From NCBI GenBank assembly GCA_017513795.1, contig JAFXEJ010000163.1, forward strand, positions 1 through 32,903: 32,903 bases of DNA. Direction: 5' to 3'. How positions within the stretch are numbered: the stretch's first letter is position 1; each line of letters starts with the position of its first letter. Source of the stretch: Ruminococcus sp. (GTDB lineage Bacteria > Bacillota > Clostridia > Oscillospirales > Ruminococcaceae). The notes beneath the pieces are model-generated. The model was given only the letters and a program-made list of their open reading frames with translations. It had not been told where the DNA came from and searched no databases. The position numbers were made by a program, and so were the translations under genes. Positions 22,505-29,521 of the stretch are shown in pieces.

Positions 22505-23353
22505 TTACAGTCCCAGCAGCTCTGCAAGCTCTCTGTCGCTGTCTGCTGCATTTGCTTTTCTACGGTCCACACCTTTTACGATCAAAGGTAAACACATTTC
22601 CGATATACGGCTATAAAGTCTTGACTTCGCTATGTCCTGCGTCTCACTGAAGTCCTTCGGTGATAGATTCGTCGTAATCACCATAGGAAGCCCGGCACGA
22701 TAGCGGCTGTCAACTATATTCTGAACAATCTCAGCAACGTATTCGGACTGACGTTCAACGCCCAGATCATCAATTATGAGAAGGCTGTATTTATTCAGGC
22801 TGTCAATATATTCCTGCTTGCCTTCACGCATACCGTGAACAGTATTTACAAGGCGAGGGAAATTCGTCATTAAAACGCTGAAGCCTTCATCAAGGAGAGC
22901 GTTTGCAATACAGGCAGCAAGGAACGTTTTGCCTGTTCCGAATCCCCCTAAGAACATCAAGCCCTTGCCTTTGGCTTTCATTTTTGGGAAGTTCTCAACG
23001 TATCGCTGACAGATATCAGATATCTTTTCGTTGGCTCTGTCGTCCTTCTCGAAAGTCCATTTCTGCATTTGTTCTTCAGGGAAACCAGCTCGGCGATTAC
23101 GCTCTATCTGCTCACGTAAAGCCCTTGCCTTGTCCTCGGCTTTTTCCTTCTCGTACTTTTCCTTTTCACATTGGCACATACAGAACGGTGTCATATTTAC
23201 TCCGTTGATCTCGATTCGTACCTGTTTAGGCGTTTTACATTTACCGCAGTAAATTAAACCGTCCTTTTCTTTGTAGTCTCCTTGTTCTGCCTTTATAGGC
23301 GATCTTTCCGCTATACTTTCAAGCAGATTTACAAATCCGTTATTGTCTTTCAT
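22505..23353 (-). CDS. DnaC/IstB-like helicase loader ATPase
   Basis: 282 aa. N-terminal zinc cluster (C36, C39, C58, C60, C62 in 'YCGKCKTP' and 'FCMCQC') precedes an AAA+ domain: Walker A 'GGFGTGKTF' at 136-144, Walker B 'LLIIDDLGVE' with D195/D196, sensor 1 'VITTNLSP', and Arg-finger region 'SRLYSRISEMC'. Such proteins load the host replicative helicase at the phage origin. It pairs with the initiator at 24424-25266. AAGGAG precedes the ATG. Confidence 0.92.
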   Translation of the reverse strand: MKDNNGFVNLLESIAERSPIKAEQGDYKEKDGLIYCGKCKTPKQVRIEINGVNMTPFCMCQCEKEKYEKEKAEDKARALREQIERNRRAGFPEEQMQKWTFEKDDRANEKISDICQRYVENFPKMKAKGKGLMFLGGFGTGKTFLAACIANALLDEGFSVLMTNFPRLVNTVHGMREGKQEYIDSLNKYSLLIIDDLGVERQSEYVAEIVQNIVDSRYRAGLPMVITTNLSPKDFSETQDIAKSRLYSRISEMCLPLIVKGVDRRKANAADSDRELAELLGL

Positions 23354-23366
23354 TTTTCTTCACTCC

Positions 23367-24410
23367 TTAATATTTTATAAAATCTTCGCCGTAAAGGCTG
23401 TTCAAAGTATCAATTACGTGTTTCATTCCAAGACCGTTTTTGTCCGGCTTCCAGATTCCGTCTGAATCATACGAGCCGCCGTTCATACAGTAATCATATT
23501 GCTTCGGGTGAGTTCTTTTAAGTCTCTCGAACCTTCCTTCGCCTTTTTCAAGGTGAGCACCAAAGCCGCAAAAGATACAGCCTGTTCTACGTTCTCCTGT
23601 AGTGGAGAGTGGACAGCCTTTTGCTACAAATTCTTCCACCCATTCAAATATTGATTGTCCCGGAAGTTGATCTGGAATATCTTGATAAATCTCACCGTAA
23701 ACACTGGCAATTTCTATATTGTTTCTGCGTATATACTCTAATACGTCCTGCTCAGTCCAGAAGGACATTGGCTTGCTAATTTTATATTTGCCGTCAAAAG
23801 AATTGCAGCCAGTTTCGAGCCAAGATTTTTCTCGTACTTTACTTTCACACGCCATTGTTGCAACGATTCCGACTTTGCCTGTTTCCTTTTCATACTTATG
23901 CAATGGGGCTTTCTTCATTACATCACAGCACTTGTCTGAGATCATCAGATCTGTTTGAGATTTATCAGTTAATGTAATATATTTATACGCTGAATAAAGT
24001 CCTTTATACTCAGGGCTGAACACGTTCTTTTTTATTTTACCGTCTGGGTTGTTTCTTGCTATTGCTATATTATGACTAAGGCTTTTTGATAAAAAAGGAT
24101 AACCGTATTTTTTAATTACTTCAGAAAAGGTCATTTCCGGATAAAGCACTTTCACATTATCGAACGATTTTACAAATTTTTGAATCTCTGGAAATTCAAG
24201 CCCTGTATTAACGAATACAGCTTCAACGTCTGGATAAAGCTTACGAACAAGGTGGAGCAGGACGGTTGAATCTTTTCCACCTGAAAAAGATACATATACG
24301 CCGTCAACTCCAAATTCTGAAACCCATTCACGAATACGTCTCTGCGTCATTAATATTTTGACTTCAAGAGGAACAGACTGTATTTTGATTAGATCGTCTT
24401 TTGTTCTCAT
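23367..24410 (-). CDS. PAPS reductase/DndC-family PP-loop enzyme
   Basis: 347 aa from ATG 24410; earlier frame sequence lies in the upstream gene. PP-loop motif 'SFSGGKDST' at 41-49 binds ATP/PAPS; 'KPMSFWTEQDVLEYI' is the second family motif. Cysteines in 'SDKCCDVMKK' and 'GCPLSTTGERRTGCIFCGFGAHLE' could hold an Fe-S cluster as in DndC and related proteins. Family members reduce PAPS, modify tRNA or insert sulfur into the DNA backbone. Many Firmicutes phages carry one within the replication operon with unknown role. Family is firm; reaction is not. Confidence 0.85.
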   Translation of the reverse strand: MRTKDDLIKIQSVPLEVKILMTQRRIREWVSEFGVDGVYVSFSGGKDSTVLLHLVRKLYPDVEAVFVNTGLEFPEIQKFVKSFDNVKVLYPEMTFSEVIKKYGYPFLSKSLSHNIAIARNNPDGKIKKNVFSPEYKGLYSAYKYITLTDKSQTDLMISDKCCDVMKKAPLHKYEKETGKVGIVATMACESKVREKSWLETGCNSFDGKYKISKPMSFWTEQDVLEYIRRNNIEIASVYGEIYQDIPDQLPGQSIFEWVEEFVAKGCPLSTTGERRTGCIFCGFGAHLEKGEGRFERLKRTHPKQYDYCMNGGSYDSDGIWKPDKNGLGMKHVIDTLNSLYGEDFIKY

Positions 24411-24423
24411 AAGATCACCGCCT

Positions 24424-25266
24424 TTACTTCCAGAAGCTGCCACGCTCAAAGTCGTAGTCGTCCTCTGAAGGTACAGTATTATTTGCTGCTGGCTTTTCAT
24501 TTATCGAATAATCATCGTCCCAGCATTTCTGATTGAACCATGTACTGCCGTGCTTAATATATCTATCCTCAGTACGATTTGCTTTTATAAAATCTATGTA
24601 ACGTAGAAGCCCTGCAACTATTTCACAGTTAGATGTACCAGCCTTACGAGCTTTTATATAAGCTTTCTTTGCGTTCTCTTTTCCTTGTTTCTTCGGGTAT
24701 ATCTTCCAGACTTCTTCGAAGTCTTTTTCAATCTGCTTCAGATCAATTTTTTGTTTTGCGTTAGTCTCTGACGCAAGAGTATTAGAACTTAAAGCATTTA
24801 TATTATTAGAACTTAAAGCATTTATATTATTAGAACTTAAAGCATTTGTTTGTAAGTTCTCCACCCTGTGAACAACTCCACCCTGTGAAAAATCGTTAGG
24901 GTGGTTTTCATTTTTTCCACCCTGTGAAAAATCATAAGGGTGGTGAACATTCTCCTGCTTGATAATATAATTCAGCTTTATGAAGCAGCCGGTCACTTTT
25001 CCATTGACTTTTTGCTGAACATCTTCAACAAGTCCAAGCCGCATTAATTCTTTTTTAGCTCTACGGACCTTTGCTTCGCTCCACTTCAAGCCCTCGGCAG
25101 TATAGCCTGTTGTGCATTTAGGTTGATTCGTCTCCTGCCATTTAGCCGTATAATAATAAAAATTATATAAGGCTATCAGATCAGCAGGGAAGTCCGAACG
25201 CAGGAAAGCGTCAAACGTCTGCTTCGTTATAATTATCAATTCGTTTTCAATTCCATTTACTACCAT
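24424..25266 (-). CDS. replication initiator / DnaD-like organizer with winged helix
   Basis: 280 aa. Residues ~15-115 resemble a winged-helix initiator: 'DFPADLIALYNFYYYTAKWQETNQPKCTTGYTAEGLKWSEAKVRRAKKELMRLGLVEDV'. The centre is low complexity with repeats HP(Y/N)DFSQGG and NALSSNNI, which follow DNA iterons at 24781-24943. The C terminus 'IEKDFEEVWKIYPKKQGKENAKKAYIKARKAG..IVAGLLRYIDFI...YIKHGSTWFNQKCWDDDY' is the phage replication-protein C domain that contacts the helicase machinery. Start follows AAGGAG. As in lambda O, the origin is probably inside this gene. Confidence 0.85.
   Translation of the reverse strand: MVVNGIENELIIITKQTFDAFLRSDFPADLIALYNFYYYTAKWQETNQPKCTTGYTAEGLKWSEAKVRRAKKELMRLGLVEDVQQKVNGKVTGCFIKLNYIIKQENVHHPYDFSQGGKNENHPNDFSQGGVVHRVENLQTNALSSNNINALSSNNINALSSNTLASETNAKQKIDLKQIEKDFEEVWKIYPKKQGKENAKKAYIKARKAGTSNCEIVAGLLRYIDFIKANRTEDRYIKHGSTWFNQKCWDDDYSINEKPAANNTVPSEDDYDFERGSFWK
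24781..24847. repeat. 24-bp direct repeats (iteron-like) within initiator gene
   Basis: Two perfect 24-base copies starting ATTAGAACTTAAAGCATTTA at 24781 and 24805 and a third of 19 bases at 24829-24847. They are AT-rich and lie in the middle of the initiator gene, the place of iterons in lambda-type origins. The encoded NALSSNNI repeats are low complexity. Confidence 0.8.
24861..24943. repeat. repeated CCACCCTGTGAA boxes forming twin hairpins
   Basis: CCACCCTGTGAA occurs at 24861, 24878 and 24917; the inverted AGGGTGG at 24898-24904 and 24937-24943. The last two boxes pair with these to give identical 7-bp stems with 13-base loops, 39 bases apart. Next to the AT-rich iterons they look like part of the origin, perhaps initiator-binding sites. 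Confidence 0.75.
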
Positions 25267-25288
25267 TTGTTACGCTCCTTGTAATAAA

Positions 25289-25337
25289 AAAGCCCTCGCA
25301 CGAATTAAGGTAGCAGCTCAATTCGTACAAAGGCTTT
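25289..25337 (-). terminator. leader hairpin/terminator upstream of initiator gene
   Basis: Plus-strand AAAGCC..ACGAATT (25289-25306) pairs with AATTCGT..GGCTTT (25320-25337). Read leftward, the stem is followed by TTTTTTATT and then the AAGGAG of the initiator gene. It may attenuate read-through from the promoter at 25450-25455 or stop XRE-gene transcripts. Confidence 0.65.
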
Positions 25338-25398
25338 CAACGGTCAAATATTAAGTTATCGTCATATAATGCCTGCTACTCAATATATGACCGTATTC

Positions 25399-25430
25399 CA
25401 TTCGGCTGAACTCACATTCGGCTCAACTCA
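25399..25430. repeat. two tandem 16-bp operator-like repeats
   Basis: CATTCGGCTGAACTCA and CATTCGGCTCAACTCA lie head to tail just downstream of the probable leftward -10 box (25450-25455), inside the initial transcribed region of the replication operon. The spacing (16 bp) and near identity suggest regulator binding. The 25267-25603 interval otherwise holds no gene. Confidence 0.65.
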
Positions 25431-25449
25431 CTCGGAACTTTGTAATACT

Positions 25450-25478
25450 ATTATACACCGTTTTTACCTTAAAATCTA
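25450..25478 (-). promoter_or_regulatory. probable leftward promoter of replication operon
   Basis: Minus strand TATAAT at 25450-25455 with a weak -35 (TAGATT, 25473-25478) 17 bases upstream. It would transcribe the initiator through rusA after passing the tandem repeats and the leader hairpin. The poor -35 hints at activation or weak basal use. Confidence 0.5.
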
Positions 25479-25603
25479 TTTGCATAATAGCCAAAATTAA
25501 GGCTATTACGCATTGTTGCTATGGTAAACATTGCACAACCTATCAATCGGAAGGGCGTTGTTTGCCATAACACAATAATAACAGCACCCCGATTGAATTG
25601 CAA

Positions 25604-25759
25604 CTATATTTTGAGAAATATTTCTACATTTGCGTCGTCAAGAGAGCGATTGAACCACGAATTAACAGTCGAAGGAGCTACGCCCATACCACGAGCAAGC
25701 TGTGATTTGTTCAAGTTCTTTTCCTGCATTTTTTTCTCTAAGTTCTTTATAAAATCCAT
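25604..25759 (-). CDS. short XRE-family repressor-like protein
   Basis: 51 aa: 'MDFIKNLEKKMQEKNLNKSQLARGMGVAPSTVNSWFNRSLDDANVEIFLKI', a clear HTH_3 domain lacking the final helix normally seen (such domains run about 60-65 residues). It ends in TAG. Start ATG 25759 has AAGGAG 11 bases upstream. It is transcribed divergently from the HTH gene at 25949 across an operator-rich gap, in the position of a phage repressor. Possibly truncated, so activity is uncertain; a small Cro-like regulator is the alternative. Confidence 0.7.
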   Translation of the reverse strand: MDFIKNLEKKMQEKNLNKSQLARGMGVAPSTVNSWFNRSLDDANVEIFLKI

Positions 25760-25820
25760 ATTTTTTCCAACTCCTTATGATAATATTTTCCATATGATTT
25801 TAAACGATAACGAGCGCAAA

Positions 25821-25852
25821 TGTAAACAATTTATTAATAAATTGTAAACAAT
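25821..25852. promoter_or_regulatory. operator-like palindrome and flanking repeats
   Basis: A perfect 20-bp palindrome ACAATTTATTAATAAATTGT lies at 25826-25845, and TGTAAACAAT occurs at 25821-25830 and 25843-25852, 22 bases apart (two helical turns). Reading leftward, the TGTAAA copies give TTTACA -35-like boxes for the XRE gene. Likely the switch operator between divergent genes. Confidence 0.65.
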
Positions 25853-25864
25853 ACGCAGAAATAC

Positions 25865-25893
25865 TTTACATTTCTGTGATAAAGTGCTATTAT
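25865..25893 (+). promoter_or_regulatory. rightward early promoter
   Basis: TTTACA (25865-25870), 17-base spacer and TATTAT (25888-25893), each one mismatch from consensus, predict a start near 25900 for the early recombination operon starting at 25949. It lies next to the palindrome at 25826-25845. Confidence 0.72.
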
Positions 25894-25906
25894 AATTTAT
25901 AACGAG

Positions 25907-25929
25907 AGTGCGGCAAAATTTGACGCACT
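25907..25929 (+). promoter_or_regulatory. 23-bp dyad at transcription start
   Basis: AGTGCG-G-CAAA-A-TTTG-A-CGCACT: ten of eleven arm positions pair. It sits just after the predicted start and before the AGGGGGGG ribosome site, so it may be a repressor operator or a 5'-UTR hairpin. Confidence 0.6.
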
Positions 25930-25948
25930 ACAAAAAGGGGGGGATAAA

Positions 25949-26296
25949 ATGTATTACAGAAACTTAATGGCAGAAATGGCTCGAAATCATATCACAAAAA
26001 AAGAGATCATGGAATTGCTTGAAATCAGCAATAATACGTACTACAGCAAAATGACAGGGCGCACAGAATTTAAGTTGTCAGAGGTCGAAAAGATACTCGC
26101 ATTACTATATCGCAAAAGTAACAAGATATATAGCGTAGAGTATTTATTTGACGTATCCATTTCAAACGGCATAAAAAAGTCGAAGTACATAGGAGAGATT
26201 GCACACCAGAAGTCGCCCGACACATCTCAGGAACTTTCCGAAAGTACATCACCAACAGAGAGTGTTATGAATTTAAAGGAGAAATTTAATGAATGA
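25949..26296 (+). CDS. HTH regulator, first gene of early operon
   Basis: 115 aa. 'MYYRNLMAEMARNHITKKEIMELLEISNNTYYSKMTGRTEFKLSEVEKILALLYRKSNKIYSVEYLFDVSI' is a helix-turn-helix of the small phage Cro/DUF739-like type; the C-terminal 45 residues are polar and probably disordered. AGGGGGGG before ATG 25949 gives very strong translation. Divergent from the XRE gene with operators between, it is likely the Cro counterpart. It overlaps the homing endonuclease gene by 8 bases. Confidence 0.75.
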   Translation: MYYRNLMAEMARNHITKKEIMELLEISNNTYYSKMTGRTEFKLSEVEKILALLYRKSNKIYSVEYLFDVSISNGIKKSKYIGEIAHQKSPDTSQELSESTSPTESVMNLKEKFNE

Positions 26297-26816
26297 GGAA
26301 TGGCGAGCTATAAAAGGCTATGAAGGACTTTATGAAGTATCAAACCTTGGCAATGTTCGTTCATTAGAACGAAAAGTATATCGCAGATTTAGTTGGGTAA
26401 AACTTAAAGGGAAAATACTAAAACCAGCTAACATAAAAGGATATTGCAAGGTTGTACTTTGTAAAAATGGGGAGAGCAAGTTATTGGCTTTACATAGGCT
26501 TGTAGCAGAAACGTTTATACCGAATCCAAATCAATATCCCGAAGTAAATCACATTGACGAAAACAAGTCAAATAATAACGTTAATAATCTTGAATGGTGT
26601 ACACATAGTTATAATATGAACTATGGCGATATTCTTAATAAAAAAAGAATCAAACAAGGATATAAAGTTAAATGTGTTGAGACTGGCGAAGTATTTCAAA
26701 GCATACGAGAAGCCGCAAAAGCTGTAAATAGCACACATCAAAATATTCTGGCTTGTTTGCAAGGAAAATCCAAAACCGCAAAAAAATTCCATTGGGAACT
26801 AATACAGGGGGAATAA
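26289..26816 (+). CDS. NUMOD4/HNH homing endonuclease (first copy)
   Basis: 175 aa. NUMOD4 at the start, 'EEWRAIKGYEGLYEVSNLGNVRSLERK', then HNH core 'LLALHRLVAETFIPNPNQYPEVNHIDENKSNNNVNNLEWCTHSYNMNYG', then a NUMOD1-type DNA-binding helix 'SIREAAKAVNSTHQNILACLQGKSKTAKKFHWEL'. Free-standing endonucleases of this type spread into phage genomes by cutting empty sites. This one is inserted between the HTH gene and DUF1351; a related copy lies on the other side of DUF1351. Confidence 0.92.
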   Translation: MNEEWRAIKGYEGLYEVSNLGNVRSLERKVYRRFSWVKLKGKILKPANIKGYCKVVLCKNGESKLLALHRLVAETFIPNPNQYPEVNHIDENKSNNNVNNLEWCTHSYNMNYGDILNKKRIKQGYKVKCVETGEVFQSIREAAKAVNSTHQNILACLQGKSKTAKKFHWELIQGE

Positions 26817-26819
26817 TCA

Positions 26820-27653
26820 ATGAGTAATGAGATCATAGTCGTAAAGCAACTGCCTGTTATCGAGCAGCAGTTAGCGCAGATCAAGCAGCAGGTCGCAGAA
26901 AGAGTTGAGACGGTAACAAGTCTCGTCGTTACTGAAGACACTGTAAAAGAAGTCAAGAAAGCACGAGCAGAACTCTCGGCAGAATTCAAGAGCTGGGAAG
27001 AAAAACGAAAAGAAGTCAAGAAGGCTGTTCTAACACCTTACGAAAACTTTGAAGAAGTTTACAACGATTGTATATCCAATAGCTACAAGACAGCGGACAA
27101 GCTGCTGAAGCAGAGAATAGACGATGTTGAGAACGAACTCAAAGCAAAGAAAGCAGCAGAAGTGCAGAGCTATTTTGAAGAATACCTCGCAAGCAAGGGG
27201 ATTGACTTCGTATCGTATGCACAGGCAGGGCTGAACATCACACTTTCCGCAAGTCTCAAAAGCCTGAAGGAACAGGCAGCAGCATTTATTGACCGCATCG
27301 AAGCAGATCTGAAGCTGATAGACACCTTTACTGACATTAAAGCTGAAATCTTAGTTGAATACAAGAAAAGCCTGAACGTTTCAGCCGCAATAACCGGCGT
27401 GAAGGCTCGTGCAAAAGCTATTGAGCAAGAACAGGCAAGGCAGGAAGCAGAAGCCGAAAAAAGAGCCGCAGAAGCGCAAAGAGTGGAAGCAATCAAAGCA
27501 GCTATACCGGAAGCACCGACTGCCGTTGAAGCTCCGGCAGAAGTCCAGCAGGAAGAACCAAAGCTGACGCTGAGATTCACAGTAAAAGCAACCAGAAGCA
27601 AACTGAGAGAACTAAAAAAATTTTTAGACGAAGGGGGATATACTTACGAATGA
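26820..27653 (+). CDS. DUF1351 family protein
   Basis: 277 aa. 'LPVIEQQLAQIKQQVAERVETVTSLVVTEDTVKEVKKARAELSAEFKSWEEKRKEVKKAVLTPYENFEEVYNDCIS' is the DUF1351 signature; a long coiled coil follows (about 190-240, 'KAIEQEQARQEAEAEKRAAEAQRVEAIKAA') and a small 'LTLRFTVKATRSKLRELKKFLDEGGYTYE' C-terminal fold. Such proteins accompany single-strand annealing recombinases in Firmicutes phages; their biochemical role is unsettled. Its stop lies inside the ribosome-site region of the next gene. Confidence 0.9.
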   Translation: MSNEIIVVKQLPVIEQQLAQIKQQVAERVETVTSLVVTEDTVKEVKKARAELSAEFKSWEEKRKEVKKAVLTPYENFEEVYNDCISNSYKTADKLLKQRIDDVENELKAKKAAEVQSYFEEYLASKGIDFVSYAQAGLNITLSASLKSLKEQAAAFIDRIEADLKLIDTFTDIKAEILVEYKKSLNVSAAITGVKARAKAIEQEQARQEAEAEKRAAEAQRVEAIKAAIPEAPTAVEAPAEVQQEEPKLTLRFTVKATRSKLRELKKFLDEGGYTYE

Positions 27654-28194
27654 GGTATGGAAAGATTGCAAATCATTAAGCAATTATGAAGTTAGCAATC
27701 TCGGAAATGTAAAGCACAAGGGAAAAGCCCAAAACATAAAATTGTTTGATAACGGCAAAGGTTATTTAACTGCTCAGGTAATTATTGATAAATCACATAA
27801 AAACTATTATGTGCATAGACTTGTAGCAGAAGCATTTATCGAGAACCCACAAAATAAACCTTGTGTAAATCATATTGATTGCAATACTCATAACAATTGT
27901 GTATCTAATCTTGAATGGGTCACACATCACGAAAATATTAAATATGCCAGTAGTTTAGGACACATGGGAAACTCAAACAAAAGAAAGTTTGGGAAATTAC
28001 ATCATAATCACAAAACTGTATATCAATACGATAAAACTCTTAAACTTATAAAAGTTTGGGATAGCACAAAGGATATTGAAAGAGCATTGCACATAAACAG
28101 CGGTCATATTAGTGAGTGTTGTAAAGGCAAAAGAAAACAAATAAAAGGGTTCATATGGAAATATGAGCCAATTAAGGAGGAAAATTATGAGTAA
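27646..28194 (+). CDS. NUMOD4/HNH homing endonuclease (second copy), apparent ACG start
   Basis: 182 aa if read from ACG 27646. 'NEVWKDCKSLSNYEVSNLGNVKHK' aligns with NEEWRAIKGYEGLYEVSNLGNV of the first copy, and the first copy's ATG matches this ACG; AAGGGGG lies 8 bases upstream. The first conventional in-frame start is TTG 27742, which would delete NUMOD4. HNH core: 'YYVHRLVAEAFIENPQNKPCVNHIDCNTHNNCVSNLEWVTHHENI'; C-terminal NUMOD1 helix 'KDIERALHINSGHISECCKGKRKQIKGFIWKYEP'. Overlaps the stop of DUF1351 and the start of bet. Confidence 0.78.
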   Translation, partial: TNEVWKDCKSLSNYEVSNLGNVKHKGKAQNIKLFDNGKGYLTAQVIIDKSHKNYYVHRLVAEAFIENPQNKPCVNHIDCNTHNNCVSNLEWVTHHENIKYASSLGHMGNSNKRKFGKLHHNHKTVYQYDKTLKLIKVWDSTKDIERALHINSGHISECCKGKRKQIKGFIWKYEPIKEENYE

Positions 28195-28888
28195 TCAGAA
28201 CCAAAACCCACAGAAAGCAGAACTCGCAGTTATTTACGAAGTAAACGGTGAGCAGATCAAGCTGACACCCAGCATTGTACAGCAGTATATCGTTGGAGAT
28301 TCCGGCACGATCACCCTTCAGGAGTTCAAATTCTTCACAGAGCTGTGCAAGGCTCGCAAGCTGAATCCGTTCCTGAAGGAAGCCTACTGCATCAAGTTTG
28401 GCAACCAGCCTGCACAGATCGTAGTCGGCAAAGACGCAATACTGAAGCGTGCGATCATTCATCCAGACTATGACGGCATGGAAAGCGGTGTCATAGTTTT
28501 AAAGAGTGACGGCAGCATAGAAGAACGCAAGGGAACGTTCTATCTCGGCAGCTCAGAGCAGCTCGTCGGCGGCTGGGCTAAAGTATACAGAAAAAACTGG
28601 AAATATCCGACCTACTGTAGCGTAGCATTTGAAGAGGTCGCAAACAGGAAGAAAGACGGCACGCTCAACAGTAATTGGGCTGGCAAGGGTGCAACAATGG
28701 TCGAGAAGGTTGCAAAGGTCAGAGCATTACGAGAAACCTTTATCGAAGACTTGTCAGGAATGTATGACGCAGACGAAATGAACACACCAGCTCCCGAAGC
28801 TCCTTCAGCACCTTCTGAGCCTGAGATCATCATACAGGCAGAGCCGACAGCAGAGCAGCCCATTGATGTGACATTCGATGAATTATAA
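28187..28888 (+). CDS. bet: Bet/RecT-family single-strand annealing recombinase
   Basis: 233 aa from ATG 28187, preceded by AAGGAGG; the upstream frame is inside the HNH gene. Family signatures: 'QEFKFFTELCKARKLNPFLKEAYCIKFGNQPAQIVVGKDAILKRAIIHPDYDGMESGVIV', 'GGWAKVYRKNWKYPTYCSVAFEEVANRKK', 'NWAGKGATMVEKVAKVRALRETFIEDLSGMYDADEM'. It anneals complementary strands in phage recombination. The proline-rich acidic tail 'PAPEAPSAPSEPEI' may contact SSB or the nuclease partner. Confidence 0.95.
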   Translation: MSNQNQNPQKAELAVIYEVNGEQIKLTPSIVQQYIVGDSGTITLQEFKFFTELCKARKLNPFLKEAYCIKFGNQPAQIVVGKDAILKRAIIHPDYDGMESGVIVLKSDGSIEERKGTFYLGSSEQLVGGWAKVYRKNWKYPTYCSVAFEEVANRKKDGTLNSNWAGKGATMVEKVAKVRALRETFIEDLSGMYDADEMNTPAPEAPSAPSEPEIIIQAEPTAEQPIDVTFDEL

Positions 28889-29519
28889 TATCATTTCGAC
28901 AGGTTCTCAGGGAAACGCCATAGTTTTGAATAATATCATACTTCTTGACTGTGGCGTTCCCTTCCTGGACCTGAAGGACGTTTACAAGGGCTTGAAAATC
29001 GTCCTTTTAACTCATATACACGGCGACCACTTTAACAAGGCGACTATTCGCAAGCTCGCAGCAGAACGCCCGACACTCAGGTTCGCTTGCTGTAGCTGGT
29101 TAGTCTCAGAGCTTTTGCAATGCGGCGTTTCAGTTCACAACATAGATTCGCTTGAAATCGGTCGTATTTACGATTATAAGACGTTCAAAGTTTCACCGGT
29201 CAAATTATACCACGATGTTGAAAACGCCGGTTGGAGAGTGTTCCAGAACGCTGAGAAGGCAATCTATATGACAGATACAGTAACGCTGGAAGGAATCACA
29301 GCAAGGAACTATGATTTGTACCTCGTCGAAGCAAACTACATTACTGAAGAAATCGAAGAACGTATCAGATCAAAAGAAGCAGCAGGGCAGTTCGTATATG
29401 AGTACAGGGTGAAAAGAGTACACCTGAGCAAAGAAAAATGTGACGAATGGCTTCTCGAAAACGTAGGGGAAAACAGTGAAGCAATATACATTCATCAGCA
29501 TATTGAAAAGGGGGAATGA
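28878..29519 (+). CDS. metallo-beta-lactamase-fold hydrolase, possible recombination nuclease
   Basis: 213 aa. MBL motifs present: D24 in 'ILLDCG', 'THIHGDHFNK' (H46, H48, D50, H51), H112 in 'KLYHDVEN', D133 in 'YMTDTV', and a C-terminal His 'YIHQHIEKG'. It overlaps bet by 11 bases, where other phages keep the exonuclease partner (YqaJ, RecE). No other exonuclease gene is visible, so it is a candidate for supplying 5'-end resection. MBL fold is sure; nuclease role is inferred from context. Confidence 0.85.
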   Translation: MNYNIISTGSQGNAIVLNNIILLDCGVPFLDLKDVYKGLKIVLLTHIHGDHFNKATIRKLAAERPTLRFACCSWLVSELLQCGVSVHNIDSLEIGRIYDYKTFKVSPVKLYHDVENAGWRVFQNAEKAIYMTDTVTLEGITARNYDLYLVEANYITEEIEERIRSKEAAGQFVYEYRVKRVHLSKEKCDEWLLENVGENSEAIYIHQHIEKGE

Positions 29520-29521
29520 AA

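Noticed and set aside
24781-24943. Possible CRISPR array
   Set aside because: The repeats are contiguous or irregularly spaced, have no spacer-like unique segments, and lie inside a coding gene.
25495-25606. Readthrough of the TAG ending the 51-aa XRE gene
   Set aside because: The in-frame continuation (LQFNRGAVIIV...) does not look like the missing HTH helix or any repressor C-terminal domain.
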